A DNA stretch of 39,953 bases from Chara braunii (lineage: Eukaryota; Streptophyta; Charophyceae; Charales; Characeae): contig BFEA01001023.1 in NCBI GenBank assembly GCA_003427395.1, positions 43,877-83,829 on the forward strand, read 5' to 3'. Position 1 is the stretch's first letter. Every line of letters begins with the position of its first letter. Positions 20,794 to 30,486 of this stretch are shown one piece after another. Under the pieces are notes generated by a model. It did no database searches. It was given only the letters and a program-made list of their open reading frames with translations, and was not told the origin of the DNA. A program made the translations under genes and the position numbers.

Positions 20794-20826
20794 CATCACA
20801 TGTTCACTGTAGGTCTAGACGTAGAT
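20794..20826 (+). pseudogene. cox1: cox1 exon fragment (33 nt) between two group I introns
   Basis: Encodes HHMFTVGLDVD, part of the highly conserved COX1 stretch around the copper/heme region, directly followed in the protein by TRAYFTA, which is found in the next exon at 21105. The exon ends in T and the following intron ends in G, the usual group I junction. The 5' limit is inferred from the frame and the intron-terminal G. Confidence 0.88.
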
Positions 20827-21221
<395 letters not shown>

Positions 21222-21560
21222 TAGTCCGAGATGCGTACTCGATGACGTATTCCTTTCTGTTCTTCCCTTCCTGTGCTAAAATAGCAGAGATAGCCTCCGA
21301 CTGCCAATCAATGATGAGTATGAACGGTTTCTCTGGGTCTGGCCGGACTAGAATAGGGGAGAGGCTCGGGCGCTCTTCACCGTAGAAAAGGCCCGTTCAT
21401 AGTCCGCGTCCCAATGCAAAGGCTGGTCTTTTCGCAGGAGATTCGTTTGGGGTCGTGCGATTGCAGCAAGACCTCGGATGAACCGCCGATAGTACGAGGC
21501 CAGTCCCAAAAAGGCCCGGACCTGCGTTAGTGATGTTGGCGTGGGTGCTTCTCGAACCAC
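21222..21560 (-). pseudogene. RT thumb and RNase H N-terminal part, element B
   Basis: From 21560 down: VRAFLGLASYYRRFIRGLAA (the conserved RT thumb/connection), then HWDADYERAFSTVK. After a frame change, PEKPFILIIDWQSEAISAIL (RNase H first Asp region, as DWQ) and EYVIEYASRT follow. A TGA separates it from RT. It is cut by the NUMT at 21221. Confidence 0.88.
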
Positions 21561-21569
21561 GTCAACTTT

Positions 21570-22235
21570 TCATGGATCTGGCCTCAATCCTCCACGCGTC
21601 ACAATGTAGCCCAAGAATGAGATTTCCGAAAGGAAAAACTTGTTTTTCTCGAGAGCGATTTTGAAGCCCGCGTCCCTCAGTGCCCCTAGTGTCCACTCCA
21701 TGTGTCGAGCGTGCCCATGAAGCGAGTTGGAGTAGACCAGGATATCATCAATGTACACAATGACACAAAAGTTGATCATGCTCTGTGTCAGCCGCGTCTT
21801 GTTGACGAAGTTCTGGAAGGTAACGTTCATCGCTCTCTGGAACTTCGCAGGCGCATTGCATATTCCCATAGGACAACGGATCCACTTCCACGTTCCTTCG
21901 AACAGAACGAACGCCATTTCCGGCATGTCTTCCTCTTTAACCAGGATATGGTGGAAACCGTGATGAATATCAAACTTGTTAAAATAACTGGCACACACAA
22001 TCCCATCGAGCAGATCGTCAGTCCGGGGTAGGCGGTACACATCGTAATGTCATTCAATTTTATTAACCCATTCTTTTTAGGTACTAACACCATGGGGAAG
22101 GACCAAGGTCCAATGGCGGGTTCAATCCAACCATTCTCCTCAAACTCCTGGATTCCCTTCAGCGTCATTTTCCTTTCGGCGAGAGAGTACCGGTAAGGTT
22201 TGCAGTGAATGGGTGGATGTTCCCCTGTCTGAATT
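21570..22235 (-). pseudogene. Reverse transcriptase domain, element B
   Basis: Begins next to the plastid insertion with [15 protein letters not shown] and [21 protein letters not shown] short deletion and frameshift near 22070 removes the usual C-x-D-Y-R-x-L-N segment. It continues with YFNKFDIHHGFHHI (motif A Asp), CPMGICNAPAKFQRAMN (motif B) and VIVYIDDILVYS (motif C, YIDD at 21744-21755). All catalytic Asp residues remain, yet the frame is broken. Confidence 0.93.
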
Positions 22236-22337
22236 ACTAGCTAACATACCTCCTGGAGATAAATCATAAGCACATTGTAATCGTAAATAATTAAAACCGT
22301 ATATATAGAGTATAACTGCTACAGAAGCCCAATTTTG
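22236..22337 (-). pseudogene. ndhJ: Plastid ndhJ fragment
   Basis: The minus strand reads [20 protein letters not shown] and on into [14 protein letters not shown] with no stop. This is the C-terminal half of the NAD(P)H-dehydrogenase subunit J family, whose conserved block is Y-x-Y-G-x-N-Y-L-R-x-Q-C-A-Y-D-x-x-P-G-G. NdhJ is a peripheral-arm subunit of the thylakoid NDH complex. Only about 34 codons are present, so it is a dead fragment. Confidence 0.92.
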
Positions 22338-22344
22338 GGGTTTT

Positions 22345-22568
22345 ATTTCAATTACTTCTCATCCTTCGCGTTTTATTCTAATTGGATCTGGAAATCCTGA
22401 AGAAGGTGAATTAAGACCTCAGTTACTAGATCGTTTTGGTATGCATGTAAATGTTTCTACTGTCAAAGAACCAAATCTAAGAGTAAAAATTGTGGAACAA
22501 AGATCTAATTTTGATAAAGATCCAATTCAATTTAGAGATATTTATAAATCATCACAAGAGAATTTAAG
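22345..22568 (+). pseudogene. chlI: Plastid chlI fragment (Mg-chelatase subunit I)
   Basis: The plus strand reads [56 protein letters not shown] and FRDIYKSSQENL without a stop. These are hallmark segments of the AAA+ ATPase subunit ChlI (sensor/arginine-finger region L-R-P-Q-L-L-D-R-F). ChlI helps insert Mg into protoporphyrin IX. Plastid-encoded chlI is a streptophyte-alga and red-lineage trait and is absent from land-plant plastids. About 72 codons are present. Confidence 0.95.
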
Positions 22569-23117
22569 TCTGACTCGGGACAGACCAATATCCGTATCGA
22601 TAATGCTAATCGCTTCATGGTATTCACCTAGAATGTCTGCGATCATGCGGTGGATATCATTTGGTACGTATTCTGGTACATGCATATCGTAAGGCTGTCC
22701 ACCAATCCTGACCTCTAGCCGCTTCATTTGAGTCCATTTGGGAGTCTGGTTCGGGGGAGACGAGATAAACGAGTGGTCAGATCGCCAGGAGAACACAGTA
22801 GCAATAATCTAGGCATCCGCTTCGGTGATTGGCATGTGTTCTTCAGGAGTGATTCCGTCTTCCTTGTCCCGTGGACTTACCATTTTACCTCAATTTTAAT
22901 CCCGATATCGAAGGAAGGTGTATCAATCCTCGCAGGCGGTTCCAAAGTTCGTATCTCGACACCTCGGCGTAACATTCTTATTCCTTTTCCCGTTGTGAGG
23001 AGTGATCTAGAGGGTGTCTCCGTAATATCACAAAAGGATCTTTTGTCTAGGTAGCAGGGTAGCAGCGGGTGGGTTGCCTCATACAGGGTTCGAGGGGGTT
23101 CCAGAGAGTCTGTCATC
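22569..23117 (-). pseudogene. Protease-RT connector, element B
   Basis: Minus-strand segments include YVPNDIHRMIADILGEYHEAI and IIDTDIGLSRV just before RT, and LEPPRTLYEATHPLLPCYLD upstream. Stops and a frame change separate them. By position they are the linker between protease and RT in pol. Confidence 0.7.
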
Positions 23118-23240
23118 TTGGGAGAATTGTACCAGTGGTTCCCCTAGAAACAACGTGTGTGCATGCTGAGCCCCTTTTAGACCAGCTCTGGTTGCCGTCA
23201 TCTCGAAAGTTTTGATTGTTTTCTGACGGATCGGGTATTG

Positions 23241-24115
23241 TCAGGCTCTGTTTATCAGCTCGCGCATTATTTCTTCGTCGTCGGAGTGGCGATCAGAGTC
23301 GGTGCGGGGAGAGGCGGGGAGCCCGCCGTCTTCCTCGTTGGTATAGTCCAACTCGTCTGTCTCTGTTTCCAGAAGGATCATTTGGATTCCTGCTAGAAAT
23401 GTTGAGGGGTTTGCTAGAAATCGTGCGCAGCGTGAGGCGTATACGGACACTATACGGCTTTCCTCCCGTGGCTTTTAGAATCACTATACACCGCTCGAAA
23501 TCCAAATTCGCTTGTAGGGCATTGAGAGCAGGTAGGCTGATGAGTACATCGTACGATATCACGTCCAGCACGATCACCTCTCCAAGAGCATGCACTCGTC
23601 CTATCCGGAAGGCGGCGTTTGCCATTCGACCAGCGGCCCTTCCCTTCGTCAGCGGAGATAAGATGATCTCCCTTGGGAACTGGAATCAGATCTTTCTTTC
23701 TTCCTGCTTGTTCAACTAATCTAAGTGATATCGCTAGTACTGCAACTCCTAAATCGAGGATGGCGCTGTACGACATTCCCCATACTTCTGTATCGCACTC
23801 AGCAGATTTCCACAGAATGAGTTTGATGCGCAAAAAGCGGTCATCTTTTTGGATCATCCCTACACGTGCTGGTTTTGAAATGCTTGCTTTATCGAGTTCC
23901 AGTTTTCTGTCGGGTGCTTTCCCCTTAAAGGTGGCAAACTTTGCGAGGGCAAATTGTTTCCTATTAGCTTTGCATTGTTGCAACATCTTGTGGTTGGCTT
24001 GTTCTGAGATGGACATGAGATGTCCGATCGGCAAGGGGATGCGGTGATCTAGGGCCCTGACTACATCGAGTACGTCAATTTCTCCGGTAACAAATGTCGG
24101 TCCTCCCGATTCCAT
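23241..24115 (-). pseudogene. Aspartic protease region, element B
   Basis: GMSYSAILDLGVAVLAISLR is the protease active-site region. The expected D-S/T-G reads D-L-G (TTA at 23750-23752), a change of the catalytic loop consistent with a C-to-T mutation. After a frameshift near 23640 the protein resumes as GRVHALGEVIVLDVISYDVL and ISLPALNALQANLDFE, the C-terminal half of retropepsins (D-V-L-x-G/S-x-x-x-L). An acidic tail follows (23241-23450). Confidence 0.8.
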
Positions 24116-24180
24116 TTCCTGGGGTGAGGGTCTTCATTCCGAGACCTCCCGCTCATCGTCCACTGGCTGAACTACTCTTA

Positions 24181-25423
24181 TCATGCCCAAACCCGGTAGC
24201 CTAACGTGAGATACTGGTCGAGGGGGATGAGTTCTATAGCTTTGTCTATGACCGTTGTGTCGGTCATCATCCCATCCTTTTCTTCTACCATCATTCTGAC
24301 TCGTCCAGGTCCATTGGCTATAGGTGCAGCTACCACAGGGGCAGCTCCTACCCAAGCTTGTGGAGCTCGGTGGGGGCAGTCTTGTGCTATGTGTCCTGGT
24401 TGATGGCAGGTATAGCATCCATTAGTTCTGACTGCAGGGGCTACCGCGGATCCTCCGACTGCTTGGGCAGGCTGGATTCCGCCAAGATACGCCGGGGTTC
24501 GAACAGTGATAGGACGCATCGATCGCATCAGCATTTCCATCCTGGCATTGTACTCTTTCTGTTCTTTCTTGCTTTCTTGCATCAGATTTACCAGGGGGTT
24601 TTGTTAGTTCTAACACTGCGCTGAACTCGTCCGTGCGGTCGGTTGTACTTGTGGAGGGTACAACAGTTTTCGCCGCTGATGATCTTGTGGTTATATCGAA
24701 GAGAGGTCTCTTTGTTGCCACTTATTCCAGATATGTGGCGGGGCTCGATACAAACCCCATGTTTACGAACTTGTCCTGAAGTGCTGCTAATTCTGCTCGT
24801 GCCCGAGCTAATTCGGTAGAGTCCCCGTCTTTAGCGTGATCTTCCCCTTCAAGAAAGCTAGCGATGAATTTTCGTTTCATCTCTTCAGCCCCGTCCATGA
24901 TCTATTGCATGGTGTGATTAATGGGGGGAAATTGTTTTCGCAGCTTGGCTTGCATCACACGGCTTCTAAGTCCCTCGATAAACAAATCTCCCCCGACTTT
25001 CTTATCTCGCTCGAATTTTACGAACAGTCTGTAAAATTGGCTACGATATTCGGCGATGGACTCGAGGGGTTTCTGCACTCGGTTTTTTATCATGAAGAAA
25101 GCTTGTTCCGGGTGGATATAATCGAATTGGTGCAAAAAATCCCTTTCGAATGTCGAAAGATATATCCAAAGGTAGGTACTAAACCAATGATGCGCATCGC
25201 CTCCTAACTGTGTTGGGATATTAATATTGGCCTCATCATTATCGTATTGTTGTTCACGTAGTGTGGCTAACCATGCTCCCGCCACGTGATGGGTGGGATC
25301 GAATAGGTACAAATCTGGTGGGGCTATGGGCGCACGAGCCCGGACTCGCTGCGCGGGAAAAGGTCCAGTGGGGTTTGCTCCGCCTTGCAGCACATTAGCA
25401 TTTGGTGCTTGGTTAGCGTTCAT
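24181..25423 (-). pseudogene. Gag of element B
   Basis: The likely start is the ATG at 25421-25423 (MNANQAPNANVLQGG). The capsid part reads PDLYLFDPTHHVAGAWLATL, GGDAHHWFSTYL, then IAEYRSQFYRLFVKFERD, typical of the retrotransposon gag domain (W-x-x-x-hydrophobic and Y-R-x-Q-F-x-x-L). TAG at 24902 and another stop near 24722 lie in one frame. A frameshift near 24600 leads into the zinc-knuckle segment (24181-24582). Confidence 0.86.
24376..24417 (-). pseudogene. CCHC zinc knuckle of Gag, element B
   Basis: CYTCHQPGHIAQDC is an exact C-X2-C-X4-H-X4-C motif within the open segment 24181-24582, flanked by Pro/Ala-rich sequence. It would bind genomic RNA. Confidence 0.95.
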
Positions 25424-25577
25424 GTCGGTTGCCTGTCGACCCGCCAATCTACTTTGGGTCACTATCAGATCGCACCTTGGCGCGTTTCTCTGTCTAGGCC
25501 GTCCTCGGCTTGGACTCGCCAGATTGGTCTAATTGTGGAGCCGAATCACTTCTCAATCCTTGGTCTTGACACGTGTC

Positions 25578-25591
25578 GGCTTCGATACCGA
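25578..25591 (-). promoter_or_regulatory. Probable degraded primer-binding site of element B
   Basis: The minus strand reads TCGGTATCGAAGCC directly inside the 5' LTR. It differs at about three positions from TTGGTATCAGAGCC, the sequence expected for an initiator tRNA-Met primer. The LTR end itself (TTGGGCGTCACA in the other LTR) seems to be missing, perhaps through a deletion between short repeats. Confidence 0.5.
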
Positions 25592-26294
25592 CCTCACGCC
25601 TAGCACGACTTCCTGTTTCGGAGTAAGAGGGGGCCCGAAAGCGCGTAGTAGGGGTGTGCCAAGGATTTTAGGAAAGTGGGGGTGGAGTCCCATGCCGGAA
25701 CTGAGATCTCCGGTGTCAAGTTTCAAGGAAAGAAATGCAAGTGGTTCCGCGTAAGACCAGGTCTTTTGGTTTTGCCTTTCCTCAGAGTCGAGTAGTTAGT
25801 TTCGCCGGCGGCGGCGCCTGGGGCAGGTTCGTACTTGGTCTACTGAGGGAACACGGTGGGTGTCTCTCTGTGTAAACACTTGTTGCCGGTGGGTTTCACA
25901 GATCATGCAGACACGCGTATACATGGTGACTGCCGTTTTGGTGGTCATTCGTATACGTGCATGCTCATGATCCGTTCCCGCTAATTCCGAATCAACCTAT
26001 ACAAATTAGACGATTGTTCGACAGAAACACACTTTCATACATCAGATGTCAGTCGCGCCACCCATACCCAGGCCAGTCTGTAAACCGCTTGCTATTCATG
26101 CATCTATCCTGACCTAGTCGATCAATGTTGCATACTTGAAAACATAAGAGTACACAAAGGGGCCGGGCTCCATACATCCTTTCCATACATCAATCAGACG
26201 CCTACTCCATACACATCATGATCCCTTGACTCGGCGATCGACAATCCCTCAAATGCGCAAATCGCTCCATCGATCGGTCAGTTTGTACAAACGT

Positions 26295-26492
26295 TAAACC
26301 CGACTCGGATCTTATCTTCACTGGCGATGTGTTTGATGGAGTGGAAAGAAAGGTACAAGGGGCGTCTTTGCTTTGGATGGATATCTGAGTGGTTGAAGGT
26401 ATCAGTCTTGAGAACTGACATATTACAAAATATTGGGGGTTCGAATCCCTCTCCATCCGCTCATGTATGCTAATTTACGGATAATGAATTCA
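26295..26492 (+). other. Nuclear mitochondrial DNA insertion with trnS(UGA), in the 5' LTR
   Basis: The 3' LTR reads GTACAAACGTCATACATTCC at the equivalent point (about 15035-15055). Here about 198 bp intervene between GTACAAACGT and TATTCCACATTG, with about 5 bases of LTR lost. The insert carries a plant-mitochondrial-type serine tRNA gene plus flanking non-coding sequence of presumed mitochondrial origin. Confidence 0.88.
26375..26459 (+). tRNA. trnS-UGA: tRNA-Ser(UGA), mitochondrial-type copy
   Basis: 85 nt. The acceptor stem GGATGGA (26375-26381) pairs fully with TCCATCC (26452-26458), with discriminator G. The anticodon stem TCAGT pairs with ACTGA, loop CTTGAGA, anticodon TGA at 26409-26411. 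A long variable arm (ATATT/AATAT) is typical of serine tRNAs. The T arm is GGGGG-TTCGAAT-CCCTC. It resembles plant mitochondrial trnS(UGA) and encodes no CCA. Nuclear expression is doubtful. Confidence 0.9.
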
Positions 26493-26651
26493 GTATTCCA
26501 CATTGAAGAGGAAGGGATGGGGGAGGGAAAGATACTTCATACATCAATCAAAGGAAGAAAGAGGAAAATCCAAGAGTGTTGCAAACCAAAATGGCCGAAA
26601 TCAAAAACTTAAATTAGATAGAAAAATGCGAAGAGGTAACACCGTTTTAAC

Positions 26652-26653
<2 letters not shown>

Positions 26654-26710
<57 letters not shown>
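26654..26710. repeat. (CT)n microsatellite in 5' LTR
   Basis: A CT dinucleotide repeat, positional equivalent of 15212-15272 in the other LTR. Confidence 0.97.
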
Positions 26711-26713
<3 letters not shown>

Positions 26714-27292
26714 TCCCACGATGGGGGCAGTCCGTCGCCTCGCAGCTACCAACAATCCAAAGTCGTCATCCCGCTTAGCCCGAGTATGCAAGCTAGGTTC
26801 GCCCGTGTGCCACAGTTCTTCGCGGCTACACGCCAACCCTGCATACCCGGCATCAGCTCGTCGGATTGCCCAACTCCCTACTCACCATTCTGTTCTCTGC
26901 TCGTTAGTCGATCCTCTCGACTGCGCTAACTCCCAAGTGTAGATTAGAGAGTGAATTAGTCGCACATGTGAGCTTTATAGCAGTCGGTAGTTGCGTGAGA
27001 TAGCTCCCACGATGCGGGCAGTCCGTCGCCTCGCAGCTACCAACAATCCAAAGTTGTCATCCCGCTTAGCCCGAGTATGCAAGCCAGGTTCGCCCGTGTG
27101 CCACAGTCCTTCGCGGCTACACGTCAACCCTGCATACGCGGCACAGCTCGTCGGATTGCCCAACTCCCTACTCGCCATTTTGTTCTCTGCTTGTTAGCCG
27201 ATCCTCTCGACTGCGCTAACTCCCAAGTGTAGATTAGAGAGTGAATTAGTCGCACATGCGAGCTTTATAGCAGTCGGTAGTTGCGTGAGATC
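26711..27292 (-). repeat. 291-bp tandem duplication carrying the LTR promoter
   Basis: The unit starting AGCTCCCACGATG occurs at 26711 and again at 27002. Each copy ends with a TATAAAGC motif on the minus strand (26973-26979 and 27263-27269). The 3' LTR has one copy. The two copies differ at only a few positions by eye, so the duplication is younger than the LTR pair. Confidence 0.92.
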
Positions 27293-28271
27293 ATTCCGGA
27301 TTATGCTGAAGCAAGAGGCAGAGAGGAGAAGGAAGTGCCTATGGGTGCATGACGGGGCTGCGGCGTGGGGGACGCAGCCGCTCTCCATGCATCGATCTAG
27401 TCGTGCACCTGCTGGCCAATGAGATAGACGGGGAACAAACGTCAAGTTTCGTGCGGAAAAGGAAGAGATCGAGAACGGAGAGGATTACAGTTACACCTGC
27501 GCTTGCCAAGAAGGAGCAAGAGGAGATTACAGGTGCGATTAGAATTTAGGCGTGGCGGGGGCAGAGCGCATGATAGGACACATCAAGGGGCGCGCGAGTA
27601 GGGAGCCTTGTACGATTACAGACAAAAATTACGACGCTCCCAAATTCCTAGCCTAAGTAAAGTCCTAACTGCAAAAAGAAATTCCACAAACCTGAGTAAG
27701 TTCAAAATTCAAGGGAAAAAAAAAAAAAATCCCTCTGCGGTGATTGCACCAAAAAGTCCCCTCCCCACAAGAACAAGAAAGAAGCTATGACAACAGTTAT
27801 TTCCGTGCTGGACCCAACCTCTTTCCAAAAGACTGGGGCATTCATGCAACTGGGCGGTCCACTCCCGATTAACCCCTGAAATACAGCCGCGCAGAAAGTC
27901 GCGTGTTTGCGGAAAGTAGTTCGTCACAACTTCGCTTACTCTCTGTAATCTCCTTCTAGGAATAATTGCTGATTGGGGTAGATTGGTATGACAATCTAAT
28001 TGGGGCTGTTGGATGGGTCCCACAAACGAGCGCAAGGCACTTCCCTGTCCATTCAAGGACAGGGTTACGAGGGACCCGATGCAATAAGCACGTTTAACAC
28101 CTCCAACAGGGTAGACGACACACACGAAAAACGGCTATGGATGCCGTGTTGTCCAGCACACCTCGACCACACCATGCCCCCACCTCTGGGCGGTCAACGG
28201 TGAGCATGGTAATTAGGGTTGCACGCCGGCAGGACACGGCTAACGCAGCAGTAAGAGTGCTGCGCTGAGTC

Positions 28272-28369
28272 GGACCCAACGCCGAGCAGCCGAAATTAGC
28301 GCATGACCCTGCGAGCGCTACTGGTAACGGACCCAACGCCGAGCAGCCAAAATTAGCGCATGACCCGGT
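28272..28369. repeat. 57-bp direct repeat, two copies
   Basis: GGACCCAACGCCGAGCAGCC followed by AAATTAGCGCATGACCC occurs at 28272 and 28329 with one or two differences. The function is unknown. Confidence 0.9.
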
Positions 28370-28727
28370 GAGGGGGCACGCGAGGCCTCCACACGGTAGT
28401 TTTCAACCTTTCAAAACTTTTTTGATGGCACTTGTTTTTGAAAGCTTGTGTGGCGAAGACGCGGCGTTGATTGTGCATGTTTCGAAAGGCTGTGTGTGTG
28501 AGCGCCATATTCTTTTCCATAATTTATGGTTTCCTTTGGTATTTCGGATTTTCAAATATTTCGAGTTGGGGCTGCCTGGGACCCTGCCCGGATCTCCCCT
28601 GGCCCCGCCCACCCAGGTGGCACCCGGGCAGAGAGAACCAGTCCAGGTCACCCGGGTCCAGCACGGCTAGTTCACAGGAACCTAGGTAGTGGTTTTACTG
28701 GTGTACGCGGTAAGAGCGTTTCGATGC

Positions 28728-28800
28728 GGGCGTGGGCCGGTAGCGTAAGCGGTAGGCCACTTAGAAAAGGCGCAGTTGCAGGTTCGCGAGCCTTGGAAGG
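28728..28800 (+). repeat. tRNA-derived SINE-like head (A and B boxes)
   Basis: TAGCGTAAGCGGTAGG (28741-28756) resembles a pol III A box, and GGTTCGCGAGCC (28781-28792) a B box, at tRNA-like spacing. No full cloverleaf forms. It is best read as a SINE or tRNA relic. Confidence 0.45.
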
Positions 28801-29261
28801 TTACCTTCGTCAACTTAGGCTCGTACGAACCAGTGGTTTCACTCAAAGGAAAAGTTGCTCAAAATGACTTGCAGTCACACAGTCAATATCGTGCCAAAAC
28901 ACTCCCACACCGTCCAAACACACAAGCAGTAAAAAATGGCATAGGGATAATACCGTCTTGTCCTTGGCGAGATCCGTAGAAAGTAGGTTAACTAAATCCA
29001 GAGACGCCATAGCTGGCCCTTCCATACCGTCGATTGCCTCCTTGTCCGCACGCAAGCACACACGTTCAACCGAGGGAAGATGGATGAAGTCGCAGTTGGT
29101 GTAGTTATAAATACATATGTAGAGGAGGATGGGTAGAGGCTGATTCAGGCGCCCGGCGGGAGCTTTTCCGATGATCATGATTGGCAGGATGATCAGTAGA
29201 AGTACAATCTACTCTATGTTTTCGTGCAGCGGAGGCATCGTTGTGGGAGCATCGGTATTTC

Positions 29262-29370
29262 CGCTTGTGCTGCTTCGGATGAAACGTTCCCTCGGGCTAG
29301 GTGGCATGATCTTTTCGCTTGTGATTCTTCGGATGCAGCGTACCCTGGGCCTAGGTGGCATGATCATCGC
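29262..29370. repeat. 54-bp tandem duplication
   Basis: CGCTTGTG, TTCGGATG and CTAGGTGGCATGATC recur with 54-bp spacing (landmarks 29262 and 29316). A plus-strand open frame here owes its length to the repeat. Confidence 0.85.
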
Positions 29371-30486
29371 TTTGTTTCATAAGGGAGGTCAGGATAGTGG
29401 GTATTGGATCGATACTACCGAGTTTCCACGCGATAGTGAATCATGACGAGTGTTCAATTCCGTCACCTTGGAGTGTGGACCTAGGCTCAGATGCAGGGCT
29501 CGAACCTTGGCATCCTTCCGTTGATAGTTCGTGTCGTGGAGGCCTTCACTTAGGGCAGAGCGTGAACTCTGCGGGCGGCCCCTGGTGGAGGCCTCCCGAG
29601 GCCTGGAGTCTACGCGTCATCGCATCCTGATCGGGTTGGATTTGTGTATGCTTCTTTTGCGTCCCTTCTTTTTTTCTTTGTTTTACAATTTCGCGTTCAT
29701 TATCCGCACAGCTGTCCATCAGTCTTTTTTCGTTCTGCCGCGTCATAGATCGGTGAATGATCGTCATAAGCTTTTTATCCTCTCTACTTCCTTGGTCGTC
29801 GGCTACTTTGGCGTCGTGACGAGCATGTCTCATTCTCTCTCCCATCCTCCTCCCTCATTCTCTCGCCCATCCTCTTGCCAACTGATTGTATTTTCTTCGG
29901 CGGTTTCTTCACCTGTTTCGTCTGCCTTGTTTTGTGGCGGGTGCAGCACGACGGTAGCATTTATTCGAGCTACGTATGGACTTCCAATCGCTGTCTGATA
30001 CTGAGGAAGGATCGTGGTGGAGGTGACGATAATCGGTCGCACTGTTAGGCGAGGAACCTGTGGGTAAGGATTGAACGCGAACGAGCAGTGCTGAGGAGAG
30101 GGAGGAGAGAAATCTTTCCACCGGTTTACGTTGCGCAGAGCGGCTGGTTAGTGCCCTGCTGCCCGTGATGCGATGGGGTGAGGGCGACAAAGATCTAGAC
30201 GGGCGAGGAACGGGGCGACCGACCGCCCGCGATCTGATGGGGTTAGGTCGACAACGAATAAGGCAGCGGAGTAACGGTGAGAGAGCGAAGAAAGGGCTTC
30301 TGGTGATGGGATTGCTCGCTCATTAACGACGTAGCGCTTGTTGTCTCAAGGTGGTCAACACAGCAGGTGGTGAGAGATTGGCAGGAGGTCGTAGCAGGGA
30401 AGTCGGAGGCGGGTGGCGGGGGAGTTCGGCAGGAGAAAGACGAACTGCCTTGTTTTATGCGAAGGGAAGGAAGATAGATCGCTTTT

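Larger units (their letters stand above)
22236..22568. other. Nuclear plastid DNA insertion (NUPT), ndhJ and chlI pieces joined
   Basis: About 330 AT-rich bases separate the retroelement segment ending in DTDIGLSRV (about 22571) from the one starting TGEHPPI (about 22232); only a few residues of the element are missing. One part reads as ndhJ on the minus strand and the other as chlI on the plus strand, with a junction near 22338-22346. The opposed orientation means at least two plastid fragments were joined, or that they were neighbours in a rearranged plastid genome. Confidence 0.93.
25591..27928 (-). repeat. 5' LTR of element B
   Basis: Pairs with 13798-16551. It ends outward with TCGTCACA, followed by ACTT, which matches the four bases before the other LTR. 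It contains a mitochondrial insertion (26295-26492) and a 291-bp tandem duplication, and lacks the 510-bp segment and the MITE of the partner. Confidence 0.88.
27929..30486. other. Intergenic region upstream of the nucleotidyltransferase gene
   Basis: No protein-coding gene with a recognisable motif is seen. The region holds short tandem repeats, a tRNA-like SINE head and a TATAAATA-like motif near 29105-29112. Untranslated exons or a promoter of the downstream gene could lie in its last kilobase, but nothing in the sequence fixes them. Confidence 0.5.

Noticed and set aside
22315-22350. chlI frame extending further upstream (ATEAQFWGF)
   Set aside because: That plus-strand reading is the reverse side of the ndhJ match; the ndhJ frame explains 22236-22337 better.
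26375-26459. Native nuclear tRNA-Ser gene
   Set aside because: The sequence is of plant mitochondrial trnS(UGA) type, lies in an insertion absent from the sister LTR, and nuclear pol III boxes are not clearly optimal.
29531-29998. Plus-strand 155-codon frame upstream of the nucleotidyltransferase
   Set aside because: No motif, overlaps equally long frames on the other strand; could at most be 5' UTR.
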